NCBI RefSeq assembly: GCF_022699665.1
Contig: NZ_JALDNB010000002.1
Coordinates: 248,001-312,000 of the forward strand
DNA length: 64,000 nt
Source of the DNA: Chryseobacterium aahli
GTDB taxonomy: Bacteria; Bacteroidota; Bacteroidia; Flavobacteriales; Weeksellaceae
Direction: 5' to 3'
Positions 26,071 through 34,712 of this stretch are shown here, piece after piece (position 1 is the stretch's first letter; each line of letters begins with the position of its first letter). Both the position numbers and the translations under genes were made by a program. Under the pieces are notes generated by a model. That model had not been told where the DNA came from, did no database searches, and saw only the letters and a program-made list of their open reading frames with translations.

Positions 26071-26706
26071 TTAAACATTATACAAAAACGGACTTTGTTT
26101 AATAAAAGTTTTATCCTCAATCTGAGAAACTAAAAATTCTGACAAATCTGTAGCACTGATTTTCTCACCTTTACAATCTTCTAAATTCGTTTCTGTAGAA
26201 AAAGACTCGCAAGTCGGGATGATCAACGGAAGTCTTACCAAAGTCCAATCTAGATTAGAGCTCACAAGAATCTCATATTCATCCTGTTTGTCTTTTGTTA
26301 TTTTTGGATAATTTTCATACATCCAGTTGGTTGCAATTTTTACCTTATCGTTTTTATGATCAAGTGGAGTATCAACGTTCAGACCTGTAATAGCAATATA
26401 TCTTGTAATCCCATGTGAATTCATCGACTGTATCACATTTTTTGTAGCATCAGTAAAGATTGATTGTTCACCAACCGGCTGACCAATTTTACTAATCACA
26501 GCACTGCAATCTTTGATAAGATTGTCTACCGCCTCAAAATCTCGTGCATCACCTTTTACAATTTCGATCAAAGGATTTTCTAAGGTGAAATTTTCGGGAT
26601 TTCGAAGTAATAGTTTGATTGGATACCCTTTTTCCAGAAGTTGCTGAACAAGATATTTTCCTGATTTTCCCGTTCCGCCGATTACGGCAATTCTATTTGT
26701 TTTCAT
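26071..26706 (-). CDS. NAD(P)-binding NmrA-like oxidoreductase family protein
   Basis: 211 residues with an N-terminal Rossmann motif GGTGKSGKYLVQQLL and an atypical-SDR core (LLLRNP, VKGDARD, ITRYIAITGLNVDTP, LDWTLVRLP). The classical Tyr-xxx-Lys catalytic pair is not evident, as in NmrA-type redox sensors and some quinone or flavin reductases. Cytoplasmic and monocistronic, with no informative neighbour. Confidence 0.75.
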   Translation of the reverse strand: MKTNRIAVIGGTGKSGKYLVQQLLEKGYPIKLLLRNPENFTLENPLIEIVKGDARDFEAVDNLIKDCSAVISKIGQPVGEQSIFTDATKNVIQSMNSHGITRYIAITGLNVDTPLDHKNDKVKIATNWMYENYPKITKDKQDEYEILVSSNLDWTLVRLPLIIPTCESFSTETNLEDCKGEKISATDLSEFLVSQIEDKTFIKQSPFLYNV

Positions 26707-26977
26707 AATGATTTCTTTATTTGTGGCAATAGCAAAGTCATAAATAGCAATCTGCTTTTACCTTTCAATTTTAATATAATAGATTATTTGGGTTCAGAGA
26801 ATTTGAACCTTAAAATTTCAAGACATATAAAATGCGCTTGAATAAAATTGTAATATTTATAAAGAGATATTAATGAACCAAATATAGTCTTTTAAAACTG
26901 AATATGATAATCATAAAGTAAATTCAAAAGAAATATTGGGAATCATATTTTGAAATGCCCTAAGAAAGCAGATTTTA

Positions 26978-27008
26978 AACTTATCCACAAAAAAAATGTG
27001 GATAAGTT
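26978..27008. other. Convergent pair of consensus DnaA boxes
   Basis: TTATCCACA (26981-26989) and TGTGGATAA (26997-27005) are perfect consensus DnaA boxes facing each other across seven A. The symmetry extends to 12-base arms (26978-27008). They lie in a gene-free, AT-rich stretch, 26707-27214, which otherwise shows only the possible small transcript below. Confidence 0.6.
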
Positions 27009-27032
27009 GTTAATTTTAACATTAAATTGTTA

Positions 27033-27170
27033 TTGCGTATTAAAAATATTCTTACATTTACTATGTAATAAAACTGAAATGAAATCAATTTTTGCTCTCT
27101 TCGTTTTCGGAATTGCAATTAAATTTGAAATAAATTTAAAGCACAGCATCGTCGGCTGTGCTTTTTTTTT
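27033..27170 (+). ncRNA. Candidate small RNA (or 34-codon peptide gene) with promoter and terminator
   Basis: TTG (27033-27035), 17 bases, then TACATTTA (27053-27060, one off consensus) suggest a promoter. A strong terminator ends at 27170, giving a transcript of about 105 nt. A 34-codon frame from ATG 27079 (MKSIFALFVFGIAI...) reads through the terminator to 27183, so a coding role is less likely. Sequence family unknown. Confidence 0.35.
27139..27170 (+). terminator. Rho-independent terminator
   Basis: AAGCACAGC / GCTGTGCTT stem with a 7-base loop and nine T. No annotated plus-strand gene precedes it, which is why a small transcript is suspected. Confidence 0.8.
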
Positions 27171-27204
27171 GTTGTCTAATTAAAAAAAATGAGATCTATC
27201 TACT

Positions 27205-27235
27205 GAATCTGCCTCTAAAGGGCAGATTCTTTTTT
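27205..27235 (+). terminator. Second plus-strand terminator-like hairpin
   Basis: GAATCTGCC / GGCAGATTC, 7-base loop, six T. It overlaps the last codons of the minus-strand gene that ends at 27215, and stands 35 bases after the first terminator. Confidence 0.65.
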
Positions 27236-27706
27236 GTCATCATCTTTCGGTTTAGATTTACCTAAAGGTTTTTCTTTTGAAATCCAAATTCCGGAAACCA
27301 CATTCTGATCATGATAAACCCAAACACTGATGTATTTTATATCCGGTAATTTCTCTGATTGTACATCAAAAATATACAAATCTAATGGATCAAAGTTTTT
27401 GGTATATTTATTCAGATAAGCAGAATTGAAATTAATAACCTTCAATTTGCCATACATTTCAACCGACTTTTTGCATGATTTTTCGATTTCGTTTAAAAAG
27501 AATTTTTCAAGTCTTTTACTTAATGTGAATTGATCAAATTTTGTAAAATCACTATTTTCACATTTATTCAAATAAGTATCTATAAAATTCTTGCTAATTT
27601 CGAGTCTTTCGTGATTTATCTTTGTATCGCTAATCTTACTATAATATTTCTGCGAAAAAGCAAAAACAGAAAGACACAGACAAGTTGTTGTAATTATTTT
27701 CTTCAT
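27215..27706 (-). CDS. Secreted protein of unknown function
   Basis: 163 residues with a signal peptide (MKKIITTTCLCLSVFAFSQ) and a Lys/Asp-rich C-terminal tail (GKSKPKDDDKKES). The middle contains SVWVYHDQNVVSGIWISKEKP, strand-like, with no family I recognise. Monocistronic, with its 3' end inside a hairpin. Confidence 0.6.
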   Translation of the reverse strand: MKKIITTTCLCLSVFAFSQKYYSKISDTKINHERLEISKNFIDTYLNKCENSDFTKFDQFTLSKRLEKFFLNEIEKSCKKSVEMYGKLKVINFNSAYLNKYTKNFDPLDLYIFDVQSEKLPDIKYISVWVYHDQNVVSGIWISKEKPLGKSKPKDDDKKESAL

Positions 27707-27789
27707 TTGTATTTATTTTTCACAAAAATAAAATTTAAGACAAATAAATCAAACTTTTTATAAAAATTATAAACCCTAAAATTAAAATA

Positions 27790-28293
27790 TTATTCTTCTC
27801 TCGTCAGTTGGTCAAGTTTTTTTAATAAGGTCGGAAATCTAAAATTACCATGCATTTTCTCAACCTTTTTTTGTACTTCATCAACGTCGATTCCGATTGA
27901 GGTTAGAAACAAGGGCGTCTTGCTTTCTCCCCGGAAAACTTCCCTCCTCTTTGAATCGGGAGAAGAAAATCCGTTTTTGGCAATTCCAACGACAGGAAAT
28001 TTTCTGTTCAGGGCCTCAAAAAGATAACCACCCAAACCAATTTTCCCTTCATCATTTAAGGTAACATAACCGTCGACAATGATGATATCATTAGATTTTA
28101 ATGGAATTTTTTCTAATAAACTTAGAATGCAGGGAAGTTCTCTTTTGTAAAACGCACCGCTTTCGTACTCTGCGGTAATTTTTGTTTTTTCATTAAAGAT
28201 TTCATTCTCTTGTTCTGAACTCCAGTCTTCAAAAGCTATACAGACGGTCTTTGCAAAGTCTTCGTAGTAATAAGTATCAAATGCGTAAATCAT
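27790..28293 (-). CDS. Divergent endonuclease V-family protein
   Basis: 167 residues, shorter than the usual 220 or so. It keeps the endonuclease V fold markers: the first Asp in YAFDTYYY (about Asp6), Glu in the KRELPCILSLLEK helix, and IIIVDGYV followed by GLGGYLFEAL and PVVGIAKN, matching the VDGxG...VGVAK block. The HPRR motif after VDG is replaced by LNDEG and the PYIPG wedge is missing, so deaminated-base cleavage (inosine) is uncertain. It lies 3 bases after the glyoxalase-like gene in a three-gene operon. Confidence 0.7.
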   Translation of the reverse strand: MIYAFDTYYYEDFAKTVCIAFEDWSSEQENEIFNEKTKITAEYESGAFYKRELPCILSLLEKIPLKSNDIIIVDGYVTLNDEGKIGLGGYLFEALNRKFPVVGIAKNGFSSPDSKRREVFRGESKTPLFLTSIGIDVDEVQKKVEKMHGNFRFPTLLKKLDQLTREE

Positions 28294-28296
28294 GAT

Positions 28297-28668
28297 TTAA
28301 TCTCTATTGAAAAACTCTCCAAAATGCCATAAAATACCTGCCGGATCATGAAGAAAACATTCTTTCCCCCAATCCATTGTGCGAATTGGAGATAGCTTTG
28401 AGCTTGCATATTTTTCGGGTAAATTGAGTGATAAAAGTTCTTTGTAGAACTCATCAGTATTTTCCACCTCGATGAAAATCATGGTGTTTTCAATCCACTC
28501 TTTTGCATAGTAATCCTGAAGATAAAAAGCGATTTCCTCTTTTTTAAACACCGAAAAATTGTTTTCTAGAACTACTTCTTCAAAACCTAAATCTCTGTAA
28601 AATGCTCTGCTTTCTTCAAAGTTTTTTGCTCCTATAAATGGTCGGATTGATTTTATATTTTGTTTCAT
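28297..28668 (-). CDS. VOC/glyoxalase-fold protein
   Basis: About 123 residues of one glyoxalase/bleomycin-resistance fold: SIRPFIGAKNFEESRAFYRDLGFE, FYLQDYYAKEW and a C-terminal FLHDPAGILWHFGEF. I start it at ATG 28668, 1 base after the stop of the acetyltransferase gene, rather than the in-frame codon 10 residues earlier inside that gene. The substrate is unknown. Members range from antibiotic-binding proteins to metal dioxygenases. Confidence 0.8.
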   Translation of the reverse strand: MKQNIKSIRPFIGAKNFEESRAFYRDLGFEEVVLENNFSVFKKEEIAFYLQDYYAKEWIENTMIFIEVENTDEFYKELLSLNLPEKYASSKLSPIRTMDWGKECFLHDPAGILWHFGEFFNRD

Positions 28669-28669
28669 T

Positions 28670-29110
28670 TTATTTCCTTTTATTTTTCCAATTATCAAAA
28701 GTCATTTCAAATTTAATTTCTTTGCCGTGCATTCCAGTTTCTTGCCAGCCAGATTTTCTGTAAAAGATTTCTGCTCTCGTTTTGGGTGATGTACCCAGCC
28801 AAACGGTTTCACTTGTTTTAGAGAAATACCAATCGAGCATTACATTGTGTAATTTCCTGCCAATTCCCTTATTTTCAAAATCGGGATGAAGAAATAATGC
28901 CCAGATATTATTTTCTTTTAAATCTACAATCGAAAATCCTACAATCAGATTGTCAATTTCGCAAACCCAGCCTTTGCCTCTTACTGTCAGAAATTCTTCG
29001 CAATCCTGATTGGTAACCAGATTGGGATCAGACAATGTGTTTTCTTTCACAGCATTTCTTACCATCTGTATCTGTGGAATATCTTCAATATTGGCTTCTC
29101 GTATAATCAT
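28670..29110 (-). CDS. GNAT-family N-acetyltransferase
   Basis: 146 residues: IREANIEDIPQIQMVRNAV at the N-terminus and the acetyl-CoA motif LFLHPDFENKGIGRKLHNVMLDWYF (Q/RxxGxG/A variant NKGIGR). It then has SGWQETG typical of the family. The acceptor is unknown. First gene of the operon with the VOC and endonuclease V-like genes. Confidence 0.82.
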   Translation of the reverse strand: MIIREANIEDIPQIQMVRNAVKENTLSDPNLVTNQDCEEFLTVRGKGWVCEIDNLIVGFSIVDLKENNIWALFLHPDFENKGIGRKLHNVMLDWYFSKTSETVWLGTSPKTRAEIFYRKSGWQETGMHGKEIKFEMTFDNWKNKRK

Positions 29111-29123
29111 TTAAATTTAAGTT

Positions 29124-29154
29124 TAAAAAACCTACAAGAAATTCTTATAGGTTT
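29124..29154 (-). terminator. Terminator of the M28 peptidase gene
   Basis: Minus strand AAACCTATAAGAA / TTCTTGTAGGTTT (13 positions, one mismatch) followed by T-rich sequence. It begins 24 bases after the peptidase stop. Confidence 0.65.
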
Positions 29155-29177
29155 TTAGTGTAAATATTGAGTTTAAA

Positions 29178-30233
29178 TTATTTTTTATCAACCACAATTC
29201 TTGCTTCTCTGTTGGCAATTTCCCAAGCCGTAGCAAAAACCAATTGTGTTCTCTTTTGCAACATAGAATAGTCTATTTTTTCAACGTCGTCCGTTGGTTT
29301 ATGATAATCTTCATGAATTCCGTCAAAATAAAATGCTACCGGAATATTGTTTTTAGCAAAATTGTAATGATCTGATCTGTAATACAATCTTTGTGGATCT
29401 TTCGGGTCATCGTATTTATAATTCAATTCTAAATTGACTGTCTTTTTGTTTGCGGCTTCATTAATAACTTTTAGCTCAGAGCTTAGCATTTCAGATCCAA
29501 TTACATAAACATAATTTTTGCCTCTGTTTTCAGGATCATCACGGCCAATCATATCGATATTTAAATCAACAACCGTATTCGCTAAAGGAAAAACCGGGTT
29601 ATCAGAGTAATACTCAGAACCGAAAAGTCCGTGCTCTTCACCGGTTACATGAAGAAATAAGATAGATCTTTTGGGTCCGTTTCCAGCTTTTTTAGCACTT
29701 TGAAAAGCTTTTGCGATTTCCATTACGGCAACCGTTCCGCTTCCATCGTCGTCTGCACCATTATAAACAACACCATTTTGTGTTCCTACGTGATCATAAT
29801 GTGCAGAAACTACGATGATTTCTTCAGGCTTTTCGCTTCCTTCAATAAATGCTAAAATATTTTCTGAATCAGGTAAGTCTTCACCACCTCTTTTTTTCAT
29901 ATATTCCGAAGGAACTTTCTGGTAGTATGAGCCCAAAGTTTTTGGAAATGAGATCCCGAGACTTTTATAATAATTAATCATATACTCTCCCGCTTTCTTC
30001 TGACCCGGACTTCCTGTATCTCGACCGCCCATTTCATCTGATGCGATTACATAAAGATTTTTCTTTAAATCTTCAAGCTTAATGTTTTGATAGGCAGATT
30101 GAAATGCTTTGTCAGTTTTAGACGAACTTGAACTGGCTGAGTTCGATGTATTTTGACCATTTGTGGCAACTTTAGAAGTTCCACAGCTTGATAAAATAAC
30201 GATAGACAATATAGGAATCAGAAATTTTTTCAT
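29178..30233 (-). CDS. M28-family zinc aminopeptidase lipoprotein
   Basis: 351 residues: a lipoprotein signal with SSCG (Cys17), a Ser/Ala spacer, and a two-zinc M28 domain. Metal and catalytic residues are visible in SAHYDHVG (His, Asp), GADDDGSGT (bridging Asp), TGEEHGLFGSEYY (catalytic Glu), DMIGRDD (Asp) and HEDYHKPTDD (His). It probably trims peptides in the periplasm or at the surface. Monocistronic, divergent from the aminotransferase gene. Confidence 0.9.
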   Translation of the reverse strand: MKKFLIPILSIVILSSCGTSKVATNGQNTSNSASSSSSKTDKAFQSAYQNIKLEDLKKNLYVIASDEMGGRDTGSPGQKKAGEYMINYYKSLGISFPKTLGSYYQKVPSEYMKKRGGEDLPDSENILAFIEGSEKPEEIIVVSAHYDHVGTQNGVVYNGADDDGSGTVAVMEIAKAFQSAKKAGNGPKRSILFLHVTGEEHGLFGSEYYSDNPVFPLANTVVDLNIDMIGRDDPENRGKNYVYVIGSEMLSSELKVINEAANKKTVNLELNYKYDDPKDPQRLYYRSDHYNFAKNNIPVAFYFDGIHEDYHKPTDDVEKIDYSMLQKRTQLVFATAWEIANREARIVVDKK

Positions 30234-30311
30234 TCGTAAATTATTTTTCTAAAAATAATAAAAATAATTTAACTTTAACTAAGAATCAATTTTATAAATT
30301 TGATCAACTAG

Positions 30312-31451
30312 ATGAAAAAAAATTACGGATTTAATGATTTTAAATTTTTCACCGAAATGTCTGAACTTGCTTCAAGACATCAAAGTTATGATTTATCATT
30401 AGGCCTACCCGATTTTGAGATTGACCCTCGCTTACGCCTTTATCTCAAAGAATCAGCCGATATCATCAGTCACAGCTATGAATCCCTCTCAGGAAGTCCT
30501 TTGCTTATAGAAAATATCATTAAGTTTAATTTAAAAAGAACGAACAGTTTAGCATTAAAAAAAGAGGAAGTTAATATAGTTCCCTGTTCTACTTTTGCTC
30601 TTTATACTTCATTAAAATCTATATTGAATCTTGGTGACGAAGTGATTGTGATCCAGCCATCTTACTATACTTATGCTCCGTCTATTGTCCTCAATGGAGG
30701 AGTTCCTGTATATTATGATCTTGATAATGATTTTGCTATAAATTGGGGGAAACTTCAAAATTGCATTTCAGAGAAGACAAAAGCAATCATCATTAATTCT
30801 CCGCAGAATCCTACAGGAAAAACGTGGACGGCGCCTGATTGGGAACAACTTTATCAGTTGATTAAAAATCAGGAGATTTATTTGATTTCAGAAGAAATTT
30901 ATGATATTTATTGTTATGATGAAATTGCTTATTACAGTCCGTTTCTTCATTCTGAACTTAAGAAAAGAACATTCTCTATTTTTTCTTTTGGTAAAATGTT
31001 TCATGCAACCGGCTGGAAAGTCAGTTATCTTTTAGCATCAGAAGAATTGCTTGATAATTTCAGGTGCCACCAGCAATATATTTCTTACAGTTCAAATGCA
31101 CCTTGCCAGTATGCCATTGCAAAATATTTAGAGGTTTTTGATCCGTCTGACAATCAAAAAATCATGCAGAATAAAAGAGATATTTTTAATGAAATGATTA
31201 AAGATACTTCGCTCCAAATTGAACAAAAATCTGAAGGTGGCTTTTTTCAATTAGTGAATTTCAGAAACGTTTCAAAAACCATGACCGATGTGGAGTTTTC
31301 AAAATGGCTGACTGTGGAGAAAAAAGTTTCGTGTCTGCCTCTTTCTGCGTTTTACAATTCAAAACAAGATTCAGATTACATAAGATTTAGTTTTGCTAAA
31401 AAAGATGATGTGATTATTCAGGCTTTGGAGCATTTGAGAAAGAATTTATAA
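30312..31451 (+). CDS. PLP-dependent aminotransferase (methionine/aromatic type, class I/II)
   Basis: 379 residues of fold-type I. Key segments are SYESLSGSPLLIENI (where family members have YxxxxGxxxLR), NSPQNPTGKTW, SEEIYDIYCYD and the PLP-lysine region SFGKMFHATGWKVSYL. The closest pattern is YbdL/kynurenine aminotransferase-like enzymes acting on methionine, Phe or Tyr. A TAAATTTG box 10 bases before the ATG suggests a nearly leaderless transcript. Confidence 0.85.
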   Translation: MKKNYGFNDFKFFTEMSELASRHQSYDLSLGLPDFEIDPRLRLYLKESADIISHSYESLSGSPLLIENIIKFNLKRTNSLALKKEEVNIVPCSTFALYTSLKSILNLGDEVIVIQPSYYTYAPSIVLNGGVPVYYDLDNDFAINWGKLQNCISEKTKAIIINSPQNPTGKTWTAPDWEQLYQLIKNQEIYLISEEIYDIYCYDEIAYYSPFLHSELKKRTFSIFSFGKMFHATGWKVSYLLASEELLDNFRCHQQYISYSSNAPCQYAIAKYLEVFDPSDNQKIMQNKRDIFNEMIKDTSLQIEQKSEGGFFQLVNFRNVSKTMTDVEFSKWLTVEKKVSCLPLSAFYNSKQDSDYIRFSFAKKDDVIIQALEHLRKNL

Positions 31452-31452
31452 A

Positions 31453-31485
31453 GATTCCCGCAGATCACCCAGATTTTCACAGATA
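31453..31485. repeat. GCAGAT-type intergenic repeat
   Basis: Contains CCCGCAGATCACCCAGATTT then TCACAGAT, related to the arms at 5707-5740 and 5864-5890. It sits between the aminotransferase stop and the shared terminator. Confidence 0.6.
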
Positions 31486-31486
31486 A

Positions 31487-31514
31487 AAAAACACCGCATA
31501 TAAATTGCGGTGTT
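31487..31514. terminator. Bidirectional terminator between the aminotransferase and hppA genes
   Basis: AACACCGCA / TGCGGTGTT, 7-base loop. On the minus strand it is followed by seven T, on the plus strand by a weaker T-rich stretch. It serves two convergent genes. Confidence 0.8.
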
Positions 31515-31540
31515 TCATTTTATTTAATTGTTGATTTTAA

Positions 31541-34276
31541 TTATAAAGACAAAACTCTTACATCAATCCTTCTGTTTTTTGCCATACATTCATCGGTGTC
31601 ATTGGCTTCACAAATAGGATATTGTGAACCGTAACCTTCGGCTTCTACTCTGTCTGCAGCAATTCCCAATTCTAGTAATTTAAGCTTTGCGGTTTGCGCT
31701 CTTAGGTTAGATAACTGTTTATTAGCATCTTCACTTCCTGAATTATCTGTGTAGCCTCCCAATTTTATTTTAAGATTTGGATAAGCTGTTAAAATTTCTG
31801 CTAAATTCATCAGTTGTGCTTCTGAACCTGCTTTTAAATCACTTGAACCCGTTTCAAAATATAAGTTTTCAATCGTGTACCAAGAATTTGGATCTAAAAC
31901 TGTCTGCTTGTTATTTTTAATCTGATCATACATTACATAAAGCTGACTTTGATTTCCTAAAGAAATGGTTTTCCCTCCTTTTAGTTTAACTTCCTGGATG
32001 GCTCCTGTATTGTAAACAAAATCACCATTTTCGTTAAGCTGACCCATTATTTCTTGTGGGACAACTACAGCGTTCACACCTGCAGTGTTTTGGTTTACTG
32101 AATGAACACCTGCCATTCCTGTTAAGCTTTCAATTTTAGCTTGTCGGTTTGCTTCAATTTTATCTTTATGCATTATAGCTAAAGTTGGCGCAATCACTAA
32201 TGAAACAATTGACATTAATTTAATTAAAATGTTCATCGATGGTCCTGAAGTATCTTTAAAAGGATCTCCTACTGTGTCTCCAGTTACAGACGCCTTATGT
32301 GGTTCTGAACCTTTGTAGTATGTCTCTCCATTGATTTTAGCACCTTTTTCAAATGATTTTTTGGCATTATCCCAAGCACCACCTGCATTATTTTGGAACA
32401 TTCCCATTAAGACTCCACAAACTGTTGCTCCGGCTAAAAATCCACCTAAAACTTCAGGCCCAAAAATGAAACCTATCAAAAGTGGTGAAATAATCGCAAT
32501 CGCTCCGGGAAGCATCATTTTTCTGAGTGATGCTTCTGTAGAAATAGCCACACATTTTTCGTATTCGGGTTCAGCTTTTCCTTCTAAAATTCCTGGTATT
32601 TCTCTGAATTGTCTTCTTACTTCTTCTACCATTGCCATTGCAGCTTGTCCGACTGCTGTAATTGCCAATGATGAAAAGATAAACGGAATCATTCCACCGA
32701 CGAATAATCCTGCGAGAACGTCTGCCCTGTAGATATCAATGCCATCAATTCCTGCAATGCCTACAAAAGCTGCGAATAAAGCTAAAGCTGTCAATGCTGC
32801 TGAAGCAATGGCAAAACCTTTTCCTGTGGCTGCAGTTGTATTTCCTACGGCATCTAAAATATCTGTTTTCTCACGAACTTCTTTTGGTAATTCGCTCATT
32901 TCGGCTATTCCTCCGGCATTGTCGGCAATTGGTCCGAATGCATCAATTGCTAGCTGCATTGCTGTTGTAGCCATCATCCCGGCAGCTGCGATTGCAACTC
33001 CATATAATCCGGCACACAAATATGAACCATAAATTCCTCCCGCCAAAACAATGATAGGTAAAAAAGTAGATTCCATTCCCACGGCAAGTCCGCCGATGAT
33101 ATTGGTAGCATGACCTGTAGAAGACTGTTTAACAATACTTTTAACCGGTCTTTTGCCCATTGCAGTATAGTATTCTGTAATGATACTCATCAATGTACCA
33201 ACAACCAAACCAACTATGATCGCTCCGAATACTCCCATTTTGGTAAATTCTAAACCACGTAAAACCATGGTTTCAGGTAATAAATAATTAACCAAGAAAT
33301 AAGATGAGATTGCCGTGATAACAATACTTCCCCAGTTTCCAAGGTTTAAAGCATTCTGAACACTTGATGTAGAAGAATCTTCATCATCATTAATTTTAAC
33401 GAATAGCGTTCCGATCATTGAAAATATAATTCCTGTTCCTGCGATCAACATCGGTAAAAGAATTGGTGCAAAACCTCCGAACGCATCTTCAGACATCGTT
33501 TCACGTCCTAAAACCATGGTCGCTAAAACTGTCGCAACATAAGAACCGAATAAATCGGCACCCATTCCGGCAACATCTCCTACATTATCCCCGACATTAT
33601 CGGCAATAGTTGCCGGATTTCGAGGATCATCTTCAGGGATTCCTGCTTCCACTTTTCCTACTAAATCAGCTCCAACGTCGGCTGCTTTTGTGTAGATTCC
33701 ACCTCCAACTCTTGCAAAAAGAGCGATTGATTCTGCACCCAAAGAGAATCCGGTTAGGATTTCGATGGTTCTCTCCATTTCATGAGAATCAACCATTGCG
33801 TCGGGAGCGAAGATCTGTTTAATAATTAAATAGAGCGAACCCAAACCTAAAACGGCTAATCCGGCAACTCCCATTCCCATCACCGAACCTCCGGCAAAAG
33901 AAACCTTCAATGCTTTCGATAGTGAAGTTTTTGCGGCTTCTGCGGTTCTTACATTCGCTTTTGTTGCGATTTTCATCCCGATAAATCCTGCCAATGCAGA
34001 AAATACGGCACCAATCACAAAAGCAATACTGATGCTCCAGTGAGAATTTGAATTCGTCGTTCCCATGACAGCCAGAAGAATGGCGACAATGACGACGAAG
34101 TAAGCTAAGATTTTGTATTCGGCTTTCAGAAAAGCCATTGCGCCGTCAGCGATGTGTCCGCTAATGACTTTCATTCGTTCATTTCCTGCGTTTTGCTTGG
34201 TTACCCAATTGCTTTGGAGAAATGTGTAGAGTAATGCGATAACACCAAAAATTGGCACTAAATAAAATAGATCCAT
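31541..34276 (-). CDS. hppA: Membrane pyrophosphatase (K+-dependent, probably H+-pumping) fused to a C-terminal OmpA domain
   Basis: 911 residues. Residues 1 to about 705 are a complete membrane pyrophosphatase that couples PPi hydrolysis to ion transport: [22 protein letters not shown] and DNVGDNVGD (about 200-235), [13 protein letters not shown] (about 448-460) and [15 protein letters not shown] (about 666-680). [12 protein letters not shown] has Ala and Gly where K+-independent enzymes have Lys and Thr, so K+ dependence is expected. The gate glutamate of helix 6 is absent (DLFGSYVAT), but helix 5 has GAESIALF (about Glu182), as I recall for the Flavobacterium johnsoniae-type H+ pump. After a linker, residues about 803-911 form an OmpA-like domain ([25 protein letters not shown]). 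No frameshift separates the two parts. Confidence 0.93.
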   Translation of the reverse strand: MDLFYLVPIFGVIALLYTFLQSNWVTKQNAGNERMKVISGHIADGAMAFLKAEYKILAYFVVIVAILLAVMGTTNSNSHWSISIAFVIGAVFSALAGFIGMKIATKANVRTAEAAKTSLSKALKVSFAGGSVMGMGVAGLAVLGLGSLYLIIKQIFAPDAMVDSHEMERTIEILTGFSLGAESIALFARVGGGIYTKAADVGADLVGKVEAGIPEDDPRNPATIADNVGDNVGDVAGMGADLFGSYVATVLATMVLGRETMSEDAFGGFAPILLPMLIAGTGIIFSMIGTLFVKINDDEDSSTSSVQNALNLGNWGSIVITAISSYFLVNYLLPETMVLRGLEFTKMGVFGAIIVGLVVGTLMSIITEYYTAMGKRPVKSIVKQSSTGHATNIIGGLAVGMESTFLPIIVLAGGIYGSYLCAGLYGVAIAAAGMMATTAMQLAIDAFGPIADNAGGIAEMSELPKEVREKTDILDAVGNTTAATGKGFAIASAALTALALFAAFVGIAGIDGIDIYRADVLAGLFVGGMIPFIFSSLAITAVGQAAMAMVEEVRRQFREIPGILEGKAEPEYEKCVAISTEASLRKMMLPGAIAIISPLLIGFIFGPEVLGGFLAGATVCGVLMGMFQNNAGGAWDNAKKSFEKGAKINGETYYKGSEPHKASVTGDTVGDPFKDTSGPSMNILIKLMSIVSLVIAPTLAIMHKDKIEANRQAKIESLTGMAGVHSVNQNTAGVNAVVVPQEIMGQLNENGDFVYNTGAIQEVKLKGGKTISLGNQSQLYVMYDQIKNNKQTVLDPNSWYTIENLYFETGSSDLKAGSEAQLMNLAEILTAYPNLKIKLGGYTDNSGSEDANKQLSNLRAQTAKLKLLELGIAADRVEAEGYGSQYPICEANDTDECMAKNRRIDVRVLSL

Positions 34277-34448
34277 AGTTTAATATTTTTTTGGTAATAG
34301 AATAATAAATATACCAAATAAATCTATTCATAAAATTAAAAATGATGTAAATTCCTTAAAAGTCTATAAATCAGGTTGAGGAGTTGTGAAAAAAATTTTA
34401 ATAATAATCAGGAAAAAGGCGAATTTTCATTTGTGGAAATCCTTCTTA

Positions 34449-34595
34449 CCCGTAGAATTGCACACGCCCCTCTGAGTGGAGCCCTTTTTTCTTGCATTGC
34501 GATTGTGAAAAATGTGTAGTAGATGACTTCGCTATGTTCGCAATGAAAGAAAAAAAAGCGGGAATCCTTCGACTTCGCTCAGGATAAACTACGGG
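34449..34595. repeat. Nested inverted-repeat element in the 436-base gap between ppa and hppA
   Basis: Outer arms CCCGTAG (34449-34455) and CTACGGG (34589-34595) enclose inner arms, CTTTTTTCTTGCATTGCGA (34484-34502) and TCGCAATGAAAGAAAAAAAA (34538-34557). A segment reading TCCTTCGACTTCGCTCAGGA follows inside the outer arms. No coding frame is credible. The rest of 34277-34712 is AT-rich and featureless. Confidence 0.55.
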
Positions 34596-34712
34596 CGGAA
34601 AAAGACGCAAAAAAAATATTACTGTTAATCTATAATTGATTATTGAAAAATCGAGACAAAAAAAAGAGCAAATGAAATCCATTTACTCTTTTAACTTATC
34701 ATTTAGAGAATT

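Noticed and set aside
26790..26825. tRNA T-arm-like sequence (GGTTCAAATTC on the minus strand)
   Set aside because: No 5-pair T-stem, anticodon arm or acceptor stem can be formed. It is a small hairpin at best.
26978..27008. Chromosome replication origin (oriC)
   Set aside because: Only two DnaA boxes are present, there is no dnaA or other origin-associated gene nearby, and the surrounding genes do not diverge from the site. Reported only as a DnaA-box pair.
26950..27183. 77-codon plus-strand protein across the DnaA boxes
   Set aside because: It would begin with a non-ATG codon and run through a strong terminator. The segment is better explained as a regulatory and small-RNA region.
32331..33032. 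Plus-strand frames of 133 and 97 codons inside the pyrophosphatase gene
   Set aside because: They are antisense shadows of a repetitive Gly/Ala-rich coding sequence with no family likeness.
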